This document shows positions 11,910-23,300 of a stretch of DNA of 64,000 nt, piece after piece. This stretch comes from Limnanthes douglasii subsp. nivea. Lineage: Eukaryota > Streptophyta > Magnoliopsida > Brassicales > Limnanthaceae. Made by a program: the position numbers and the translations under genes. The notes under the pieces were generated by a model. The model was not told where the DNA came from. It made no database searches and was given only the letters and a program-made list of their open reading frames with translations. How positions within the stretch are numbered: the first letter of the stretch is position 1; the number at the start of each line of letters is the position of its first letter. The stretch spans positions 195,695,273-195,759,272 of the forward strand of contig JAUPFV010000002.1 of assembly GCA_036936605.1 (NCBI GenBank), written 5' to 3'.

Positions 11910-12740
11910 TTAAGGCTGATCCTCCATCATATTAGTTGTATGACACTCTTCACGTTGGAAAGCATTAGTAACATCAGTCTGATCTAACTCTATATTAGAT
12001 TTAGTAATAGTTAATATCATAACATTAACATGAGTATGTTTCACAACCAATAATATAATCGCATTATAATCAACACCATATTTTTCAGAAAATCCATTTA
12101 GCCAATAATCTAGCTTTGTATCAAGATAGTTCAACTTTAGAAATTCCAAGAAGCTTATGACTCTTTGACTACTTCACATGAGTCCAAGTGATAATATTAT
12201 TTAGAGAATTAATTTATTCTCTTATGAACTTCGGTTATTTTAGTCTATCAATACTCTTTAGTGCATCATGATAATACTCAGGTTCCAAAATATTTGTTTT
12301 TATTTCAATAGACAAAGTATAACCTATGATAGCAAAATAACTATACATTTGTGTAGACTTGTTAGGTAAATATACTTTATCTTTTATCATTTGAAAATTT
12401 CCAAAATCTCTTTGTTAATCTTCAATTTGAACGCTACAAGGTATATTGACTATCAGACTCTTAGTCAAGGCCGAAACCATGTAGTGGTTGAAATTTCTTT
12501 GCAGATGTCAAATCTATACCATGCCTACAACCAAATTCAACATAAACATCATATGCTTCATCTTTATACTCAAAATCCATCTCAACTCCAAATCCATTAT
12601 CAGTAGTAATATGTGTAGTATAAACCTTCATCATAAATGGTTTTAAACTTCATCAAATACCATATCCCCGCTAATTAAAAAATTTCACTCCCAAGTTCCA
12701 AACTCCATAATCTGTGCATTTTTATACCTTCTAAATAATC
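11910..12740 (-). pseudogene. Ty1/copia polyprotein fragment: integrase C-terminus to RT N-terminus
   Basis: On the minus strand, GIKMHRLWSLELGSEIF at about 12740-12690 matches the end of copia integrase (KGYRLWdp..rkvi.SRDV.F.E). YYHDALKSIDRLK...FIRE.INSLNNIITWTHV at about 12290-12190 matches the linker into RT (eP.tyeEAl...d...W..Am.eEi.sL..N.TWelV). The open stretch 12149-11910 then gives GFSEKYGVDYNAIILLVVKH and LDQTDVTNAF, the first RT motifs (G..Q..GvDY.etFsPVvk...e..QmDVktAFLhG), with the expected DVxTAF as DVTNAF. The reading stops before the YVDD box. Stops and frameshifts make it non-functional. Confidence 0.85.
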
Positions 12741-13225
12741 AAGAAACCATGGGGTTTTATTGACAATGAATGTAGTTGTCTTGGAAACTTCTCTCCGAAA
12801 CCTTTTGTGTATTCCCCCTATCATAACCATAAAATTAACTCCCGTTATAGAGTTTTAGTTTATCCTCTTACCTATTCTATTTTATTGTGGAGTTCCTCTC
12901 ATTATTAACTAATTATCCCAAGTTTAGAACAATATTTAATGAATTATTAATTCATTTTTTAAGTCATTATTAGTTCTTAACTCTTTCATGTACTTTTTAG
13001 ATTGATTCTTCACCAGTTTCTTCCAATTCTTAAGGGAATTATACTACATCTTGGTAGAACAAATCTCAACGCTAAACACATATCCAACTATTACATATCC
13101 TTCTATGACTAATATGCCATTAGTCTAGTTTGTATTCAAAAATAACTAATGAGCCTTATAGGTCCCCAAGTTTGTTATCTCCATCTATATAACTAAACTT
13201 GTCATCGTCTGAATTCTTATATATA

Positions 13226-13230
13226 GAATG
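13226..13230 (+). repeat. Target-site duplication GAATG, left copy
   Basis: Five bases immediately before the first TGATGCAGA of the gypsy derivative. The identical GAATG follows the last LTR at 14933-14937. Confidence 0.9.
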
Positions 13231-13564
13231 TGATGCAGATAGTCCGGTGAATCGACAGTTTGGAGCTCTGGTGTCAGATTTTGACCCACAACACCTTGTT
13301 TCGAAGGAAACGACGTCACGAACGCAAGTCACGAGCAAAGCTCGTGAGCTATAGGTTTTTTTGGGCATTCGGGCTCATCTATCCTCTTGTTTTGCAATTT
13401 TAATACTTTAGGCTATTTTTGTAATTTTCATATTTTTAGTTTTAGGGTTTCGCTTGAACCCTTATATAAACCTATCTTCTATTTATTGTTCTGGAATTGT
13501 TTTTTATTAATAAAAAAATTAGGGTTTTATCCCTTATGGCTTTTACTGCGTTTCACTCTATATC
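13231..13564 (+). repeat. Mini-gypsy LTR copy 1
   Basis: Starts TGATGCAGATAG and ends CACTCTATATC. It contains a TATA-like TATATAAA at 13463-13470, AATAAA-like signals near its end, and a hairpin TCACGAGC-AAA-GCTCGTGA at 13329-13347. Confidence 0.9.
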
Positions 13565-13621
13565 TTCTGATGGGGAGACCGGTTCTGATTCGAGGGTGGA
13601 TCTTCTCTTCCCCAGCGGGAA

Positions 13622-13956
13622 TGATGCAGACAGTCCGGTGAATTGACAGTTTGGAGCTCCGGTGTCAGATTTTGACCCACAGCACCTTGTTTCAAAGGAA
13701 CCGACGTCACGAACGCAAGTCACGAGCTTTGCTCGTGAGCTATGGGATTTTTTGGGCATTCGGACTCATCTATCCTTTTTTTTTCGCAATTTTAATACTT
13801 TAGGCTATTTTTGTAATTTTCATATTTTTAGTTTTAGGGTTTTGCTTGAACTCTATATAAACCTATCTTCTATTCATTGTTGGGGGAGTTGTTTTCGTTT
13901 AATAAAAATTAGGGTTTTATTCCCTTATGGCTTCTCTTGCGTTTCACTCTGAATCA
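13622..13956 (+). repeat. Mini-gypsy LTR copy 2 (5' LTR of the gag unit)
   Basis: Starts TGATGCAGACAG and ends TCTGAATCA, immediately followed by the primer-binding site. TATA-like sequence near 13854-13861. Hairpin TCACGAGC-TTT-GCTCGTGA at 13720-13738. Confidence 0.93.
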
Positions 13957-13959
13957 TAG

Positions 13960-13971
13960 TGGTATCAGACA
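13960..13971 (+). promoter_or_regulatory. Primer-binding site, initiator tRNA-Met type
   Basis: TGGTATCAGACA begins three bases after the end of LTR copy 2. The first ten bases match the usual plant PBS (TGGTATCAGAGC) complementary to tRNA-iMet. Confidence 0.85.
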
Positions 13972-13987
13972 CAGGCAGTCCTGCGAG

Positions 13988-14617
13988 ATGGTGCGAGGAA
14001 GAACCAGCGGTCGCGGTGGCGCTGCAGTGACTAGAGATACAAGTGATTTAGATGATCGTGAAGTTGCTAACCTACGCCGTCAGGTAGCCGATCTTACCCG
14101 TCAGATGGCTGATCTTAACGCCAGGCAACAAGGCACAGAGGTTGAGGGTATCGATAACCCTTTTGGGGAGGGGATCGACCAGAATACTTCTCACGACCGA
14201 CGCTGGGAGCTTGGTTACAAGATAGACATCTCGAACTTTGATGGCAGCCTTAAGGCAGAGGCACTTATCGATTGGTTATCCCAGATAGAAAAAGTCCTGG
14301 ACTTCAAGGAAGTTCATGAGGAGATAAGGGTCGCATTAGTCACCATTCACCTACGCGGTAGGGCACAGGCTTGGTGGCAGCAGGTGAAGAAGAACCGCGC
14401 GCGTGAAGGCAAAGATAAAGTCCGCAGCTGGGAGAAATTCAAAAGAAAAATCCGCAAGGCTTTCCTTCCTTACAACTTCGAGCGGGAACTCTACCAACGA
14501 CTCCAGCATCTTCGTCAGCGATTCCTTATGCAGATGACTCTTCTGATGGGGAGACCGGTTCTGATTCGAGGGCGAATCTTCTCTTCCCCGGCGGGAATGA
14601 TGCAGACAGTCCGGTGA
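13988..14617 (+). CDS. Ty3/gypsy gag fragment, open frame fused to 3' remnant
   Basis: Capsid-like part of a gypsy Gag. The ATG at 13988 is the first in frame after the primer-binding site and starts MVRGRTSGRGG. A predicted helical stretch follows (VANLRRQVADLTRQMADLNA), then the Retrotrans_gag core: YKIDISNFDGSLKAEALIDW, an LRGRAQAWWQQVK motif at residues of about 125-140, then WEKFKRKIRKAFLPYNF. The Gag match ends near 14525. About 30 more codons come from the 3' internal remnant and LTR start, with a stop at 14615-14617. The zinc knuckle and pol are lost. No stop interrupts the frame, unlike nearly every other coding stretch in the window. GC content is clearly higher than the surroundings. 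It may no longer assemble particles. Confidence 0.88.
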   Translation: MVRGRTSGRGGAAVTRDTSDLDDREVANLRRQVADLTRQMADLNARQQGTEVEGIDNPFGEGIDQNTSHDRRWELGYKIDISNFDGSLKAEALIDWLSQIEKVLDFKEVHEEIRVALVTIHLRGRAQAWWQQVKKNRAREGKDKVRSWEKFKRKIRKAFLPYNFERELYQRLQHLRQRFLMQMTLLMGRPVLIRGRIFSSPAGMMQTVR

Positions 14618-14932
14618 ATCGACAGTTTGGAGCTCCGGTGTCAGATTTTGACGCACAACACCTTGTTTCGAAGGAAACGACGTCACGAACGCAAGTCACG
14701 AGCTTTGCTCGTGAGCTATGGGCTTTTTTGGGCATTCGGGCTCATCTATCCTCTTGTTTTGCAATTTTAATACTTTAGGCTATTTTTGTAATTTTCATAT
14801 TTTTAGTTTTAGGGTTTCGCTTGAACCCTTATATAAACCTATCTTCTATTCATTGTTCTGGAATTGTTTTTTATTAATAAAAAAATTAGGTTTTTATCCC
14901 TTATGGCTTCCACTGCGTTTCACTCTATATCA
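14598..14932 (+). repeat. Mini-gypsy LTR copy 3 (3' LTR)
   Basis: Starts TGATGCAGACAG and ends CACTCTATATCA, followed directly by GAATG. Hairpin TCACGAGC-TTT-GCTCGTGA at 14696-14714; TATA-like TATATAAA near 14830. Confidence 0.93.
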
Positions 14933-14937
14933 GAATG
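14933..14937 (+). repeat. Target-site duplication GAATG, right copy
   Basis: Identical to 13226-13230. Confidence 0.9.
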
Positions 14938-15389
14938 TTATTTCTAATTTTGGAAACATACCATGCATATTTACTGACTTTTTAAGTCATGTAAATATCT
15001 TCAAATATATACTTATTATTCTCTTATAGTACATAGTTTGTTATTTCTTAATATGACCTCACGATCTTCAAACTTCATCGTATCTTGAAACTAGTGTTTA
15101 TTGGAAGTCATATGGAACAAAGTTATGTTTACAATAAACACTATAATCTTAATTCTCCAGAGATTAAAATCATTATCCCTTGTGAATTTTTGGAGAACGA
15201 ACTACATATAGTTCATCTTTATGTATGTGTTTGATTTTTTGTAAGATCTGAATCTTTACACTCAAAATCTAAAACAATTTTTGTAATTTCACTTCATTTT
15301 TATTACCAACAATAAATATTTTTACCGATAATATGCTTACCATACTATTTGTTAGACGAAATCATAATGTTATCGGGGTTTAAAACCTT

Positions 15390-16342
15390 ATGTCAAAATG
15401 ATCGTGGCGATGAAAACAAGCAAGAATAATAGGAAAATAACAGTGTTTCGACAATTTACTCATAAACAAAAAATTAAAACAAAACAATACAAAAGATAAA
15501 ATTAACTATATAATCAAATAGATTTAACGTACTTTGAATTAGGAAGTAATCCTACATCCATAGGAAACGAGACGCCAAGTTTATAGAATAACGCTTACAA
15601 AAAAACTCAAGAGCACAATTAACACAAACACGCATAATATTCTATACAAAACTTCTCAAGACAGACTATGGTCTTACAGAGGGATTTATCGGATTATAGT
15701 GTTTCTCTTAAAAGAATTCTTAATTTTTTTCTTTTAAGACACAACTTAATCAGTATTTCTTAACATCACCTTCTTTATCTTAGAAATATGATATAAATAA
15801 ACCGATGAGGGGTGTAAAGCAATACACGCTCACAATAGCAGAAAACAATTTGTTGCAACAAATATATGATCATTAGTGGCAATATCGAACTAACATATTT
15901 ATTGCTTGTACTACACCTCACAAATTTAAAACATGCTCATGTTAAATATGTTTTTATTAATATATTAATTATATATTATAGAAACCCAGATTTTGATAAA
16001 ATCAGAAATATCTTGTAGCAACCGGACCCTCATTCCATATCGGCTTTGAAACTTTAGTTCAAGTAGTTAATTTCATGCACCTATGTTCAAGCCTTTATGT
16101 TCTTTTAGTTAAGTTCATTAACTTAAGTTATAACAATGAAGTATATGCACTTTAGTTCCAATAGTTAAGTTTATGCACTTAGTTCTAGTAGTTAAGTTCT
16201 TGAACTTAAGTTCTAACAACATAATTCATGCGCTTAAGTTCTAATAATAAAGTTTTTGCATTTAAGTTTTAGCAATAAATTTCGTGTACTTAAGTTTCAA
16301 CAGTTAACCTTCTGCGTTAGTTATTCTAAGCCTATATTAACA
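15390..16342 (-). repeat. Copia-1 5' LTR (candidate)
   Basis: Direct-repeat partner of 10770-11783. The right boundary ends TATATTAACA (TGTTAATATA on the minus strand). 16040-16315 repeats the CACTTAAGTTC-type phrases seen in the other copy. The left boundary is approximate and I could not identify a primer-binding site next to it. Confidence 0.5.
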
Positions 16343-19300
16343 AAAACTATATATATATATTATAAATATTGTATATGAGTATTTTTAAAATATAATAATA
16401 AATGAATTATGGTGTTTTTATTGTGTGTTAGGTATATATTGGTATTTATATATTTTACAACGTATTTGTTGATAATATTGTTTGGAACAAAAATAAAACT
16501 AGTAGCAGAACCAAAACCATAAAATAGTGAAAAGATGTTTAATCTTTTACCATTACATAAATCATGATATAACATATTAGAGAAACTTTTATGATTCAGT
16601 TTTTATATTGTAATAAAATATAAATAAAGATTCATCTATTTTTTATATCATATTTTACTAACTTTTTACCTTATAATTTTTTTTCATGAATATAAAATGC
16701 GTGTATGCGTTCTTAGTTTAGAGGGTATACAAGTTTCATGAGAGCTACTTTTCATATCAATTTTAAATTTAGTTTAGAATTGTATTATTTATAATTTTAT
16801 TATGTATGCAATTGAGTTTTTATCATGTAGCTTATGTACACATTGGAAAAAAAAATCATGTAATTGATTTTAATTCGCTTAAATAACACTGATTGGTTTT
16901 ATGTATGTTAAAATTACAACGTCCTACAATTTATTTGTTGCATTCCATAAAAACAAGAAGTTCAAGTTTGTTTATGTGATAGTTAATATTGTGATTATTG
17001 ATGGATTTAATTTAAGTGATTTAATTTGGTTACCTAATACTTATTAGGTTTTTGCATGTTAATATTATTACATCCTATAATTTATGTGTTACATTCTATG
17101 AAAACAAGAAGTTTAAGTTCATTTGTGTGATCATCAGTATTGTGATTATCGGTGGACCGTGCCATGCTTCTAACTAAGCCACAACGATCATTTAGTCATT
17201 TTATAAATATTACATATACTTGTAAGGCATTTTGATGTTAATCCGTAATATAATAAATGTTTTGAAGCGTTATTTAGTGGATACATCGTTAATACAAAAT
17301 CTGATTCAAGTAGAAAAATGTAAGAACTATTACTTAGAATGGATCATCGGATGCTAACTAAGACACAGCGATCATTTATTTATTTTCTACATATTACATA
17401 TATTTGTAAGAAACTTTGATGTTAATCAACAATATAATAATGGTTTTAAAGCGCTCTTTAGTGGATACATCATTAATACAAAATCTGATTCAAGTGGAAT
17501 ATTGTAAGAACTCTTACTTAGAAGGGAACATCAAAGACTAACTTTGTGTATCATATTTATCGTAAATAATTTTGGTCTAACATTAAAAGTAATTAGGTTA
17601 AGTTAAGTTTATACTATCGGGTAATAATATATGAATATCACATGCTTTATAATGCATATATCAGATTTTTCTATTAGGTTATGTGAAGAATAAATCTATA
17701 GGCCAACATCTTAAATCATTATATATTAAACTTCATAAACCTAAATAATTATGATTAGATACCACATAAATAGGTATTGCAATTGTTGTCTTTGGCACGA
17801 TGAATGTGAACTTAAAGAGTATATAATTCAAATGAATAGTTTACTATTCATTTACCTTTATAAAACTTTCCAAAAGCTTATTTTCTTAATTCGTAAACAC
17901 TCATTCAAGGTTCAATAAAATCTAACAACTAAATGTTTTCATCCATGTCACTATTTCACATCGTAAGATCAATATGAACACCATGTCTCTCAACATCATA
18001 TATGTTTTAAAAGTAAAATAAAAAGATTTTAAGACTACAAAATGAATTCATGGTGTAATGGATTCCTCCCACAACAATTTACACTATAATTGATGTATAT
18101 TTTTATTTTAAATATAATTTTACAATTCAATTCCAACAAATGGAGCATGTGAAAATGTATAATAATAAGTAAGAAAAGTTTAAATTTTCAGGTCACCTAA
18201 ATATTATAACTTTAATTTTCTTTCTAATTTGGTCCTTAATTTGAAAACAATAAAAATTAAACAAACTATTTTGATTATTATAATTAAATCTACCATAAAA
18301 TATTAAAGTACCATTATAAATTTTAGTTGAAAATTTTAAAACAAACAATTATTTACTCGTTATTAGTTGATAGATCAAAATTTCACGTAATAATTGTGAA
18401 TAAAATTAATAATTGTTAATTATTTTTTATAAATATAGTTACACCTTCAAATATTTTGAAGTTAAGTCGTGGGAAAACCAATAAAATTAGTTATTGTTAA
18501 ATATTTCATAAAACTAGCTATACAGTTCAAATATATGTAAAAACAGTGTATATAAATTGGTTTTATTATAATCATTTAGCAAACTCATTGCAATACATCT
18601 TTAACACTATTTTTCTTACCTTCATACATTTGAGGCTTATATGTTAGTAAGAATGACTTATTAAATCACTAAGAGGTACACAAGATGGTTATACAGATAA
18701 GTATCTACATTTATCTCTCACAATAACGTTTTAAAAACATTTTTTATGGATCCATATACGGATTCGGATCCATCGTTAAAGTCGTCCCCTATTTGGCCAT
18801 CTAGTTAGCATAATAATTAGATTCTCTATAATCATGGTTGAATTTAAAATTTGTATTAAGTGAATCAACCCTACGATCCTCATTTCGGTCACCTTCTTTC
18901 ACTAGTGTGTAACTTTAGTGACTTCTGTCTCTACAACAAACATTTTATTTTACTATCCAACGATATATATAACCTACATTGTAATACATAAATTTTTTGA
19001 TTGGAAATTTGACCTTACCACAAGCCCGCAAATCCTCTTAATAATGAACCATTCACGTTGTGGAACACTTTCCTTACACCCGTTTTCAGTTGATTTGATC
19101 ATTTTTACACATCCATGTTGAGTTTACTCTCATACTTGGCTTTGTCTATTTTACTAGTGTACTTTACAAAAAAAACTATGAGTCTTCCATTACTTTCATT
19201 TCTCTAAGCATGAATATAATCCTTAGTCGCATTCCAAAATGTTGCTCGAAGTTATGCTATAGTCTTCTTGTGTTACTATAAAAAATCATATTATTCTTTA

Positions 19301-19899
19301 ACCATATATGACATATTATGCCCAATGTAATAATTAAATTTTATAGGCTTTTGGATATCCCTCGAAACCTCAACAATTTTATCCACCATCAAATATCTCT
19401 CACATCTACTCGTTCATTTTCTGGTGTGCGAACATAAGTTGCCAATTGCCCATCTTGACGTTCCGATGCTCCTTCAGTAGTTATTGCAGGTTGTATCAAA
19501 CTCATGCAACTCTTATACAAAACGGAAAGATCATTTCATGATTCCCAAAAGCTCAATTTACCTTACATATACTCGTAACAAGTAAATAGCCATCTTTGGG
19601 CCTTACAACATCCACCGTAAAGAATCAGCACCGTTACACCCATCTCATTAGATTAACCGTCGTGAGGATCCTATTACTTATTGCACGTCAAAATAGTACT
19701 CATATTTTTTTATAGATACTTGAGCGCCTAAAGTTTTTTCCCACTTGAATATTATATCCTCACTCGGTGGGATCAATAAACTATTAGCTGATTTACTAAA
19801 TATACTCTTGATGGCTACAATTTCCATTTATATAGTTCTCAATACAATGTTGAACTCTACTCACTCCCTTAAGCATCAGAATCCTTCCTCTAAGTCTAG
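16343..19899. other. Long AT-rich non-coding stretch with local duplications
   Basis: No coding signal on either strand beyond short random frames. The only clear structure is the pair of tandem duplications at 16890-17525. A few minus-strand stretches near 19150-19650 could be the decayed 3' end of the LINE at 19900-23300, but no motif is secure. Confidence 0.5.
16890..17525. repeat. Two adjacent imperfect tandem duplications (about 150 bp and 180 bp)
   Basis: The first pair (about 16890-17005 and 17040-17155) shares AAAACAAGAAGTT(C/T)AAGTT and TATTGTGATTAT. The second pair (about 17165-17342 and 17348-17525) shares CAAAATCTGATTCAAGT, ACATATA(C/T)TTGTAAG and a TAGTGGATACATC block. Divergence is roughly 15-20 percent by eye. 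Confidence 0.75.
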
Positions 19900-19913
19900 C
19901 TCTCATCGTTTTT

Positions 19914-19916
<3 letters not shown>

Positions 19917-19953
<37 letters not shown>
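19917..19953. repeat. (TA)n microsatellite
   Basis: About 18 uninterrupted TA units. Confidence 0.95.
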
Positions 19954-19956
<3 letters not shown>

Positions 19957-20229
19957 CCTAGACTACCCAATATATATTCATACCCTCTTCAAATGAATCC
20001 CAAACAAAGTTTTTGATAATTTTATCGAATTCATTGTGCATATACACAAGGAAAAATCATTATACGCAAAATATAAGTTAGAATTACGCTCAAAACCGAT
20101 GGTACAAGAGTAATCTAAAACGTTAGAGAGATATTATACACTTTCAAATTCGGTAATATACTCCTCATATTCATAATAATTTACTAATAAAATTCCTTCG
20201 AGAGACGATCTGAAGAAATCGGTATACCC

Positions 20230-21190
20230 AGATATACCCCCATGGAATCACTAAGATAAAAGTCGCTCTTAGACGTCAGATAATCTTATCGTCTATGTTG
20301 GACATTTCTGAAAAATACTATTATCAACTTCTCATCACTCACCGCTTAGCCTGATTCATCAGAAAACAAGTGTAATTCTCATTTAATCAAGTCGACTTCA
20401 TCAGTAAATAAGACGTGAGACCAGAGAGCCTTGCTTATGGAGGTAGAGGGGAACTCATACACCACTACCATAAAGACTCCGAATAAGAATAGATAAGTGT
20501 TTAATATATATGACAAAAACGAAAGAAGTGATGGGATTCATTTTCCTGATACCTTGTTGCGGTGTGAAAGACTCAAGAGATTCTTCATTCCACATAGCAT
20601 GTATCAAATTGGACCTCATAGTTGCAAAAATAAGCCTTACCCACGTAGCTGGAAGCCCAGATTGAGTGATAGTATCGTCAATAAATCGAATTGAGTTTTT
20701 TTAATACCTTTTAGCTAGGTCGATCTTAAGCATCATATATCCTCGTTCCCTAGTAAATTTACGTAACTGATAATCCACCTCCTGCATTAATACTATGTTA
20801 TTTGTGGTAGACCTTATGGAAAGAAAACTTGTCTGATTATGGCCAATATAGTTATCAAGAGCCGCAATCTGTTAATCATTACTGACATTATAAACTTAAT
20901 CAGAACATTGATCAAACTTATCAGGCGAAACTGATTGACTCTCTTTGGGTCAAGGACTTTAGGAATCAGATGAATCATCGTACCACTAAGCCGAGTCATA
21001 CTTTTTTATCTTCTAATCGCATGCAGACCATCTCACAAACAATCAGGCCAACTGTCTCATGACATTTCTAATAAATTACATCAAACTTACCATATAATAG
21101 CATAGTTTTTATGGTTTTGGTTGGAACATGACCTTTTAAATCTCCTTATTCGACAATTCCTCAACTAAAATTTCTGATTCAACTTTCCCC
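20230..21190 (-). pseudogene. LINE reverse transcriptase fragment
   Basis: RT of an L1-type LINE. In minus-strand order: ELSNKEI followed by a degraded Kp-PGpDG-like region (21190-21080); then LIPKVLDPKRVNQFRLISLI and IKFIMSVMINRLRLLI at 20960-20850, matching (L)IPKv.dp..v.dFRPISLcNv.YKi..Kv.anRLk; then MMLKIDLAK near 20735 (family: KiDf.KAYDrv.W); then GIRKMNPITSFVFVIYIKHL near 20540, matching GiRQGDPlSPyLFvl..E.L with QGD lost. The FADD box is not recognisable. Many stops; not functional. Confidence 0.85.
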
Positions 21191-21968
21191 AAAAGAGGGA
21201 TAAACAGAAGGTAAAACAGGCTAACAAATTCCATATATGTGGAATATAATATATTAAAAACATTTAACAACCTTTGAACCTCAATCATTTTTGGAGCTTG
21301 TAGTTTTTGGTTTTTTACTCTTTCGTATGGTTGAGACGTGATAAAATCACATGATATGCTCACTCGACTTTATCCACTGCTCTTTTGATCATTTAAACCA
21401 CAACATATCCTCATTATAAAAAATAGTTAAATAATCATTTCTTAACTTTTTACTAAGTATAAAAACGTAAGAATTATATGACTTATGAATCGAGAGTTGA
21501 ATTTCTCGAAGTCTCGCAAGAAGTAGTCATTTTTTCTAGATTAATATCGCCAAATACCTCATATTTTCATAATCAAATGTGATATTAAATAGATGATATA
21601 TTTTATTCTAAGTCCGATTGAGAAGTGTAATACTTCTCTTCAATAAAATTATGAAAGTTATTATTCAAACACCAAGCCGACTCAAATCTAAAACATTTAA
21701 GACTTTGAGACAAATTACTATCTACAATAAATCAATATGGAAGCATGGTCTGAATACACCCAATCAGACTGAATAACATTTGCTTACGGAAAAAGAGATG
21801 CACCATAGTGGTCATATATGCTCGATTGAGACACCTCATTATCTGATTATTTAAATTCCAAAAATCGCATTATATAAATCTCGACCCTTTGAAACCCATG
21901 CCAATCAACCCGCACATGTGGCGTTATTATTCTATTTTTTCATTATTCTCGTAATCTTGATCTTGAGA

Positions 21969-21982
21969 ACCCCCCCCCCCCC
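21969..21982. repeat. Poly(C) run
   Basis: A run of about 14 C between AGAAC and ATCTTC. Such long C runs are rare in this AT-rich sequence and their exact length is prone to sequencing error. Confidence 0.7.
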
Positions 21983-22500
21983 ATCTTCTTATCCTTTTTA
22001 TTTATAAATTAATTAAAGTGCCGTACCACAACCCATGGAGTATGAAGACCTTGGAAAGCCACTCTAAGCATCCTCTTAAATTATTCACATTGTGTGCCTT
22101 TGGTCCTAACATACATTGCTCAAAAAATACAAATCCGTATTGTGAGACTTCAATATGGATGACTTGTTAACCCACTGATAAGATCCGAATATCAATGTCT
22201 GAGTCATCCTAAAAAAGCCAAGCTCTAGCCTTAAAATTTTCCATATATACACGTGTTAAGCATATCATACCCAAACTCCGAATAATCTTACTAGCTTTGT
22301 GACTATTGACCATTGATTCAAATATTACCGTTAATCACACACGATATACCCATATCAATTTTCTAACTACACGCCAACAATTATCCATTGTTGCTTCATG
22401 TCAATTCCGAACTAATATATTTAGTAGGTGAGTAGTGGAATCATACCTAATAATATTTTTACTTAACATACACAAATAAATATAACTTATAAAACATATT
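21980..22500 (-). pseudogene. LINE endonuclease (APE-type) fragment
   Basis: Minus-strand reading gives VIHIEVSQYGFVFFEQCMLG and then, after a leucine-rich gap, TPWVVVRHFN near 22040. These fit the second half of L1 endonucleases (...q.ihc.v......f..t.VYG.n....R..LW..L......PWvvvGDFN), with GD changed to RH. Upstream parts are too decayed to place. It sits between the DUF4283 remnant and the RT of the same strand. Confidence 0.65.
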
Positions 22501-22719
22501 GTTCGATCTTTACATTTCTATTTCCATGTTTAAAACACCATCAACAATGACTTGCTCGTGATTTCTCTCTTGTTCATTTTGCTCCGGTAAATCCAAAATC
22601 ATACTCACCATCAGATTTTCCTCTGGAATATAAATAGTTATCCCCGCTAAAATACCAACATCTTTATCCCTCGGTCCCATATCTAATTTATTTAAGTTTT
22701 AAAAACGTAGAATTGGTAA

Positions 22720-23300
22720 ATTTTTCTTCACTTTAGACCACACAATCATATAACTCATATTGGGATCCTTCATAGGTTGACCACCTCCACAATACTTTTT
22801 GATATGTTTGTTTCACTTGTATTTTTTTGGTAAAAAAAATAATTCATGCACTTTTCTCAACCCTTGCGGATCTACTAAGATAATACTGTCCATTTGAAGT
22901 TGTTGTTTCTTTCCCTAAGACTTAACCTAATGTTTAAAATTACTCATTTATGCCCTTAAAATACCTAAAGTTTACCCAATGTAACCAAATCCTAGTAGCA
23001 GTAAAGTCCACTCGAGGATTAAAATATTGACTTCACTTCCAAACTATTGATAGTGATCAAGTACCATCCAAGATCCACCAAATAATATAAAATTACAGTT
23101 TTTACAACCGAAAACTTAATAATGAAATATTAATGTCCAACGTCAACAACTTCAAACATTTCTTTAGCAGTTCAAAATTGTTTTAGTTTAGTATCTAAAT
23201 AATGATATCCACTATTATGTCCCAACAGGTTGGCTACCATTGTATTCATCCACGATTCAATCCCTTCGAAAATTTCGTCTCCATAGTGCACTACTTGACA
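22720..23300 (-). pseudogene. LINE ORF1 DUF4283 remnant
   Basis: On the minus strand, WMNTMVANLLGHNSGYHYL and then AKEMFEVVDVGH.YFIIKFS (about 23260-23100) match the DUF4283 start (c.vVKLLGr.igY..L...L..lW...g.fel.dlgn.yfivkF). Further on, IVWSKVKK at about 22760-22735 resembles the Trp-rich tail that ends such ORF1 proteins. No clean zinc knuckle is visible. Several stops. Confidence 0.6.

Larger units (their letters stand above)
13231..14932 (+). mobile_element. Compact Ty3/gypsy derivative with three LTRs (mini-gypsy)
   Basis: Structure: LTR (13231-13564), a 57-bp 3' internal remnant (13565-13621), LTR (13622-13956), primer-binding site and gag (13957-14535), a 62-bp 3' remnant (14536-14597), LTR (14598-14932). 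The two 3' remnants are near-identical and start TTCTGATGGGGAGACCGG. A perfect 5-bp duplication GAATG flanks the whole, so it moved in as, or became, one unit at one site. The LTRs differ by only a few percent, so it is much younger than Copia-1, which it interrupts. Protease, RT, RNase H and integrase are missing. It would depend on a full-length relative for movement. Confidence 0.93.
10770..16342 (-). mobile_element. Old Ty1/copia retrotransposon (Copia-1), internally deleted
   Basis: Two diverged direct repeats (about 10770-11783 and 15390-16342) flank minus-strand copia integrase/RT sequence. The repeats share several blocks, including CTCAAGA(A/G)CACAATTAACACAA, GTGTTTCG(G/A)CA and a block of CACTTAAGTTC-type phrases. 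Read on the minus strand, the right copy starts TGTTAATATAGG and the left GTTAATGTAGG, as expected for LTR starts. The RT frame ends only about 130 bp from the left repeat, so the rest of RT and RNase H has been lost. A younger gypsy derivative (13231-14932) is inserted inside. No target duplication of the outer element is recognisable. Confidence 0.6.
19900..23300 (-). mobile_element. Decayed L1-type LINE (LINE-B)
   Basis: On the minus strand, ORF1 (DUF4283), endonuclease and RT remnants follow each other in the order expected for an L1 element. The distance (about 3.3 kb) is short of a full element, so parts are deleted. Ends are not defined, and the 3' end probably continues into the AT-rich DNA left of 19900. 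Confidence 0.7.
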
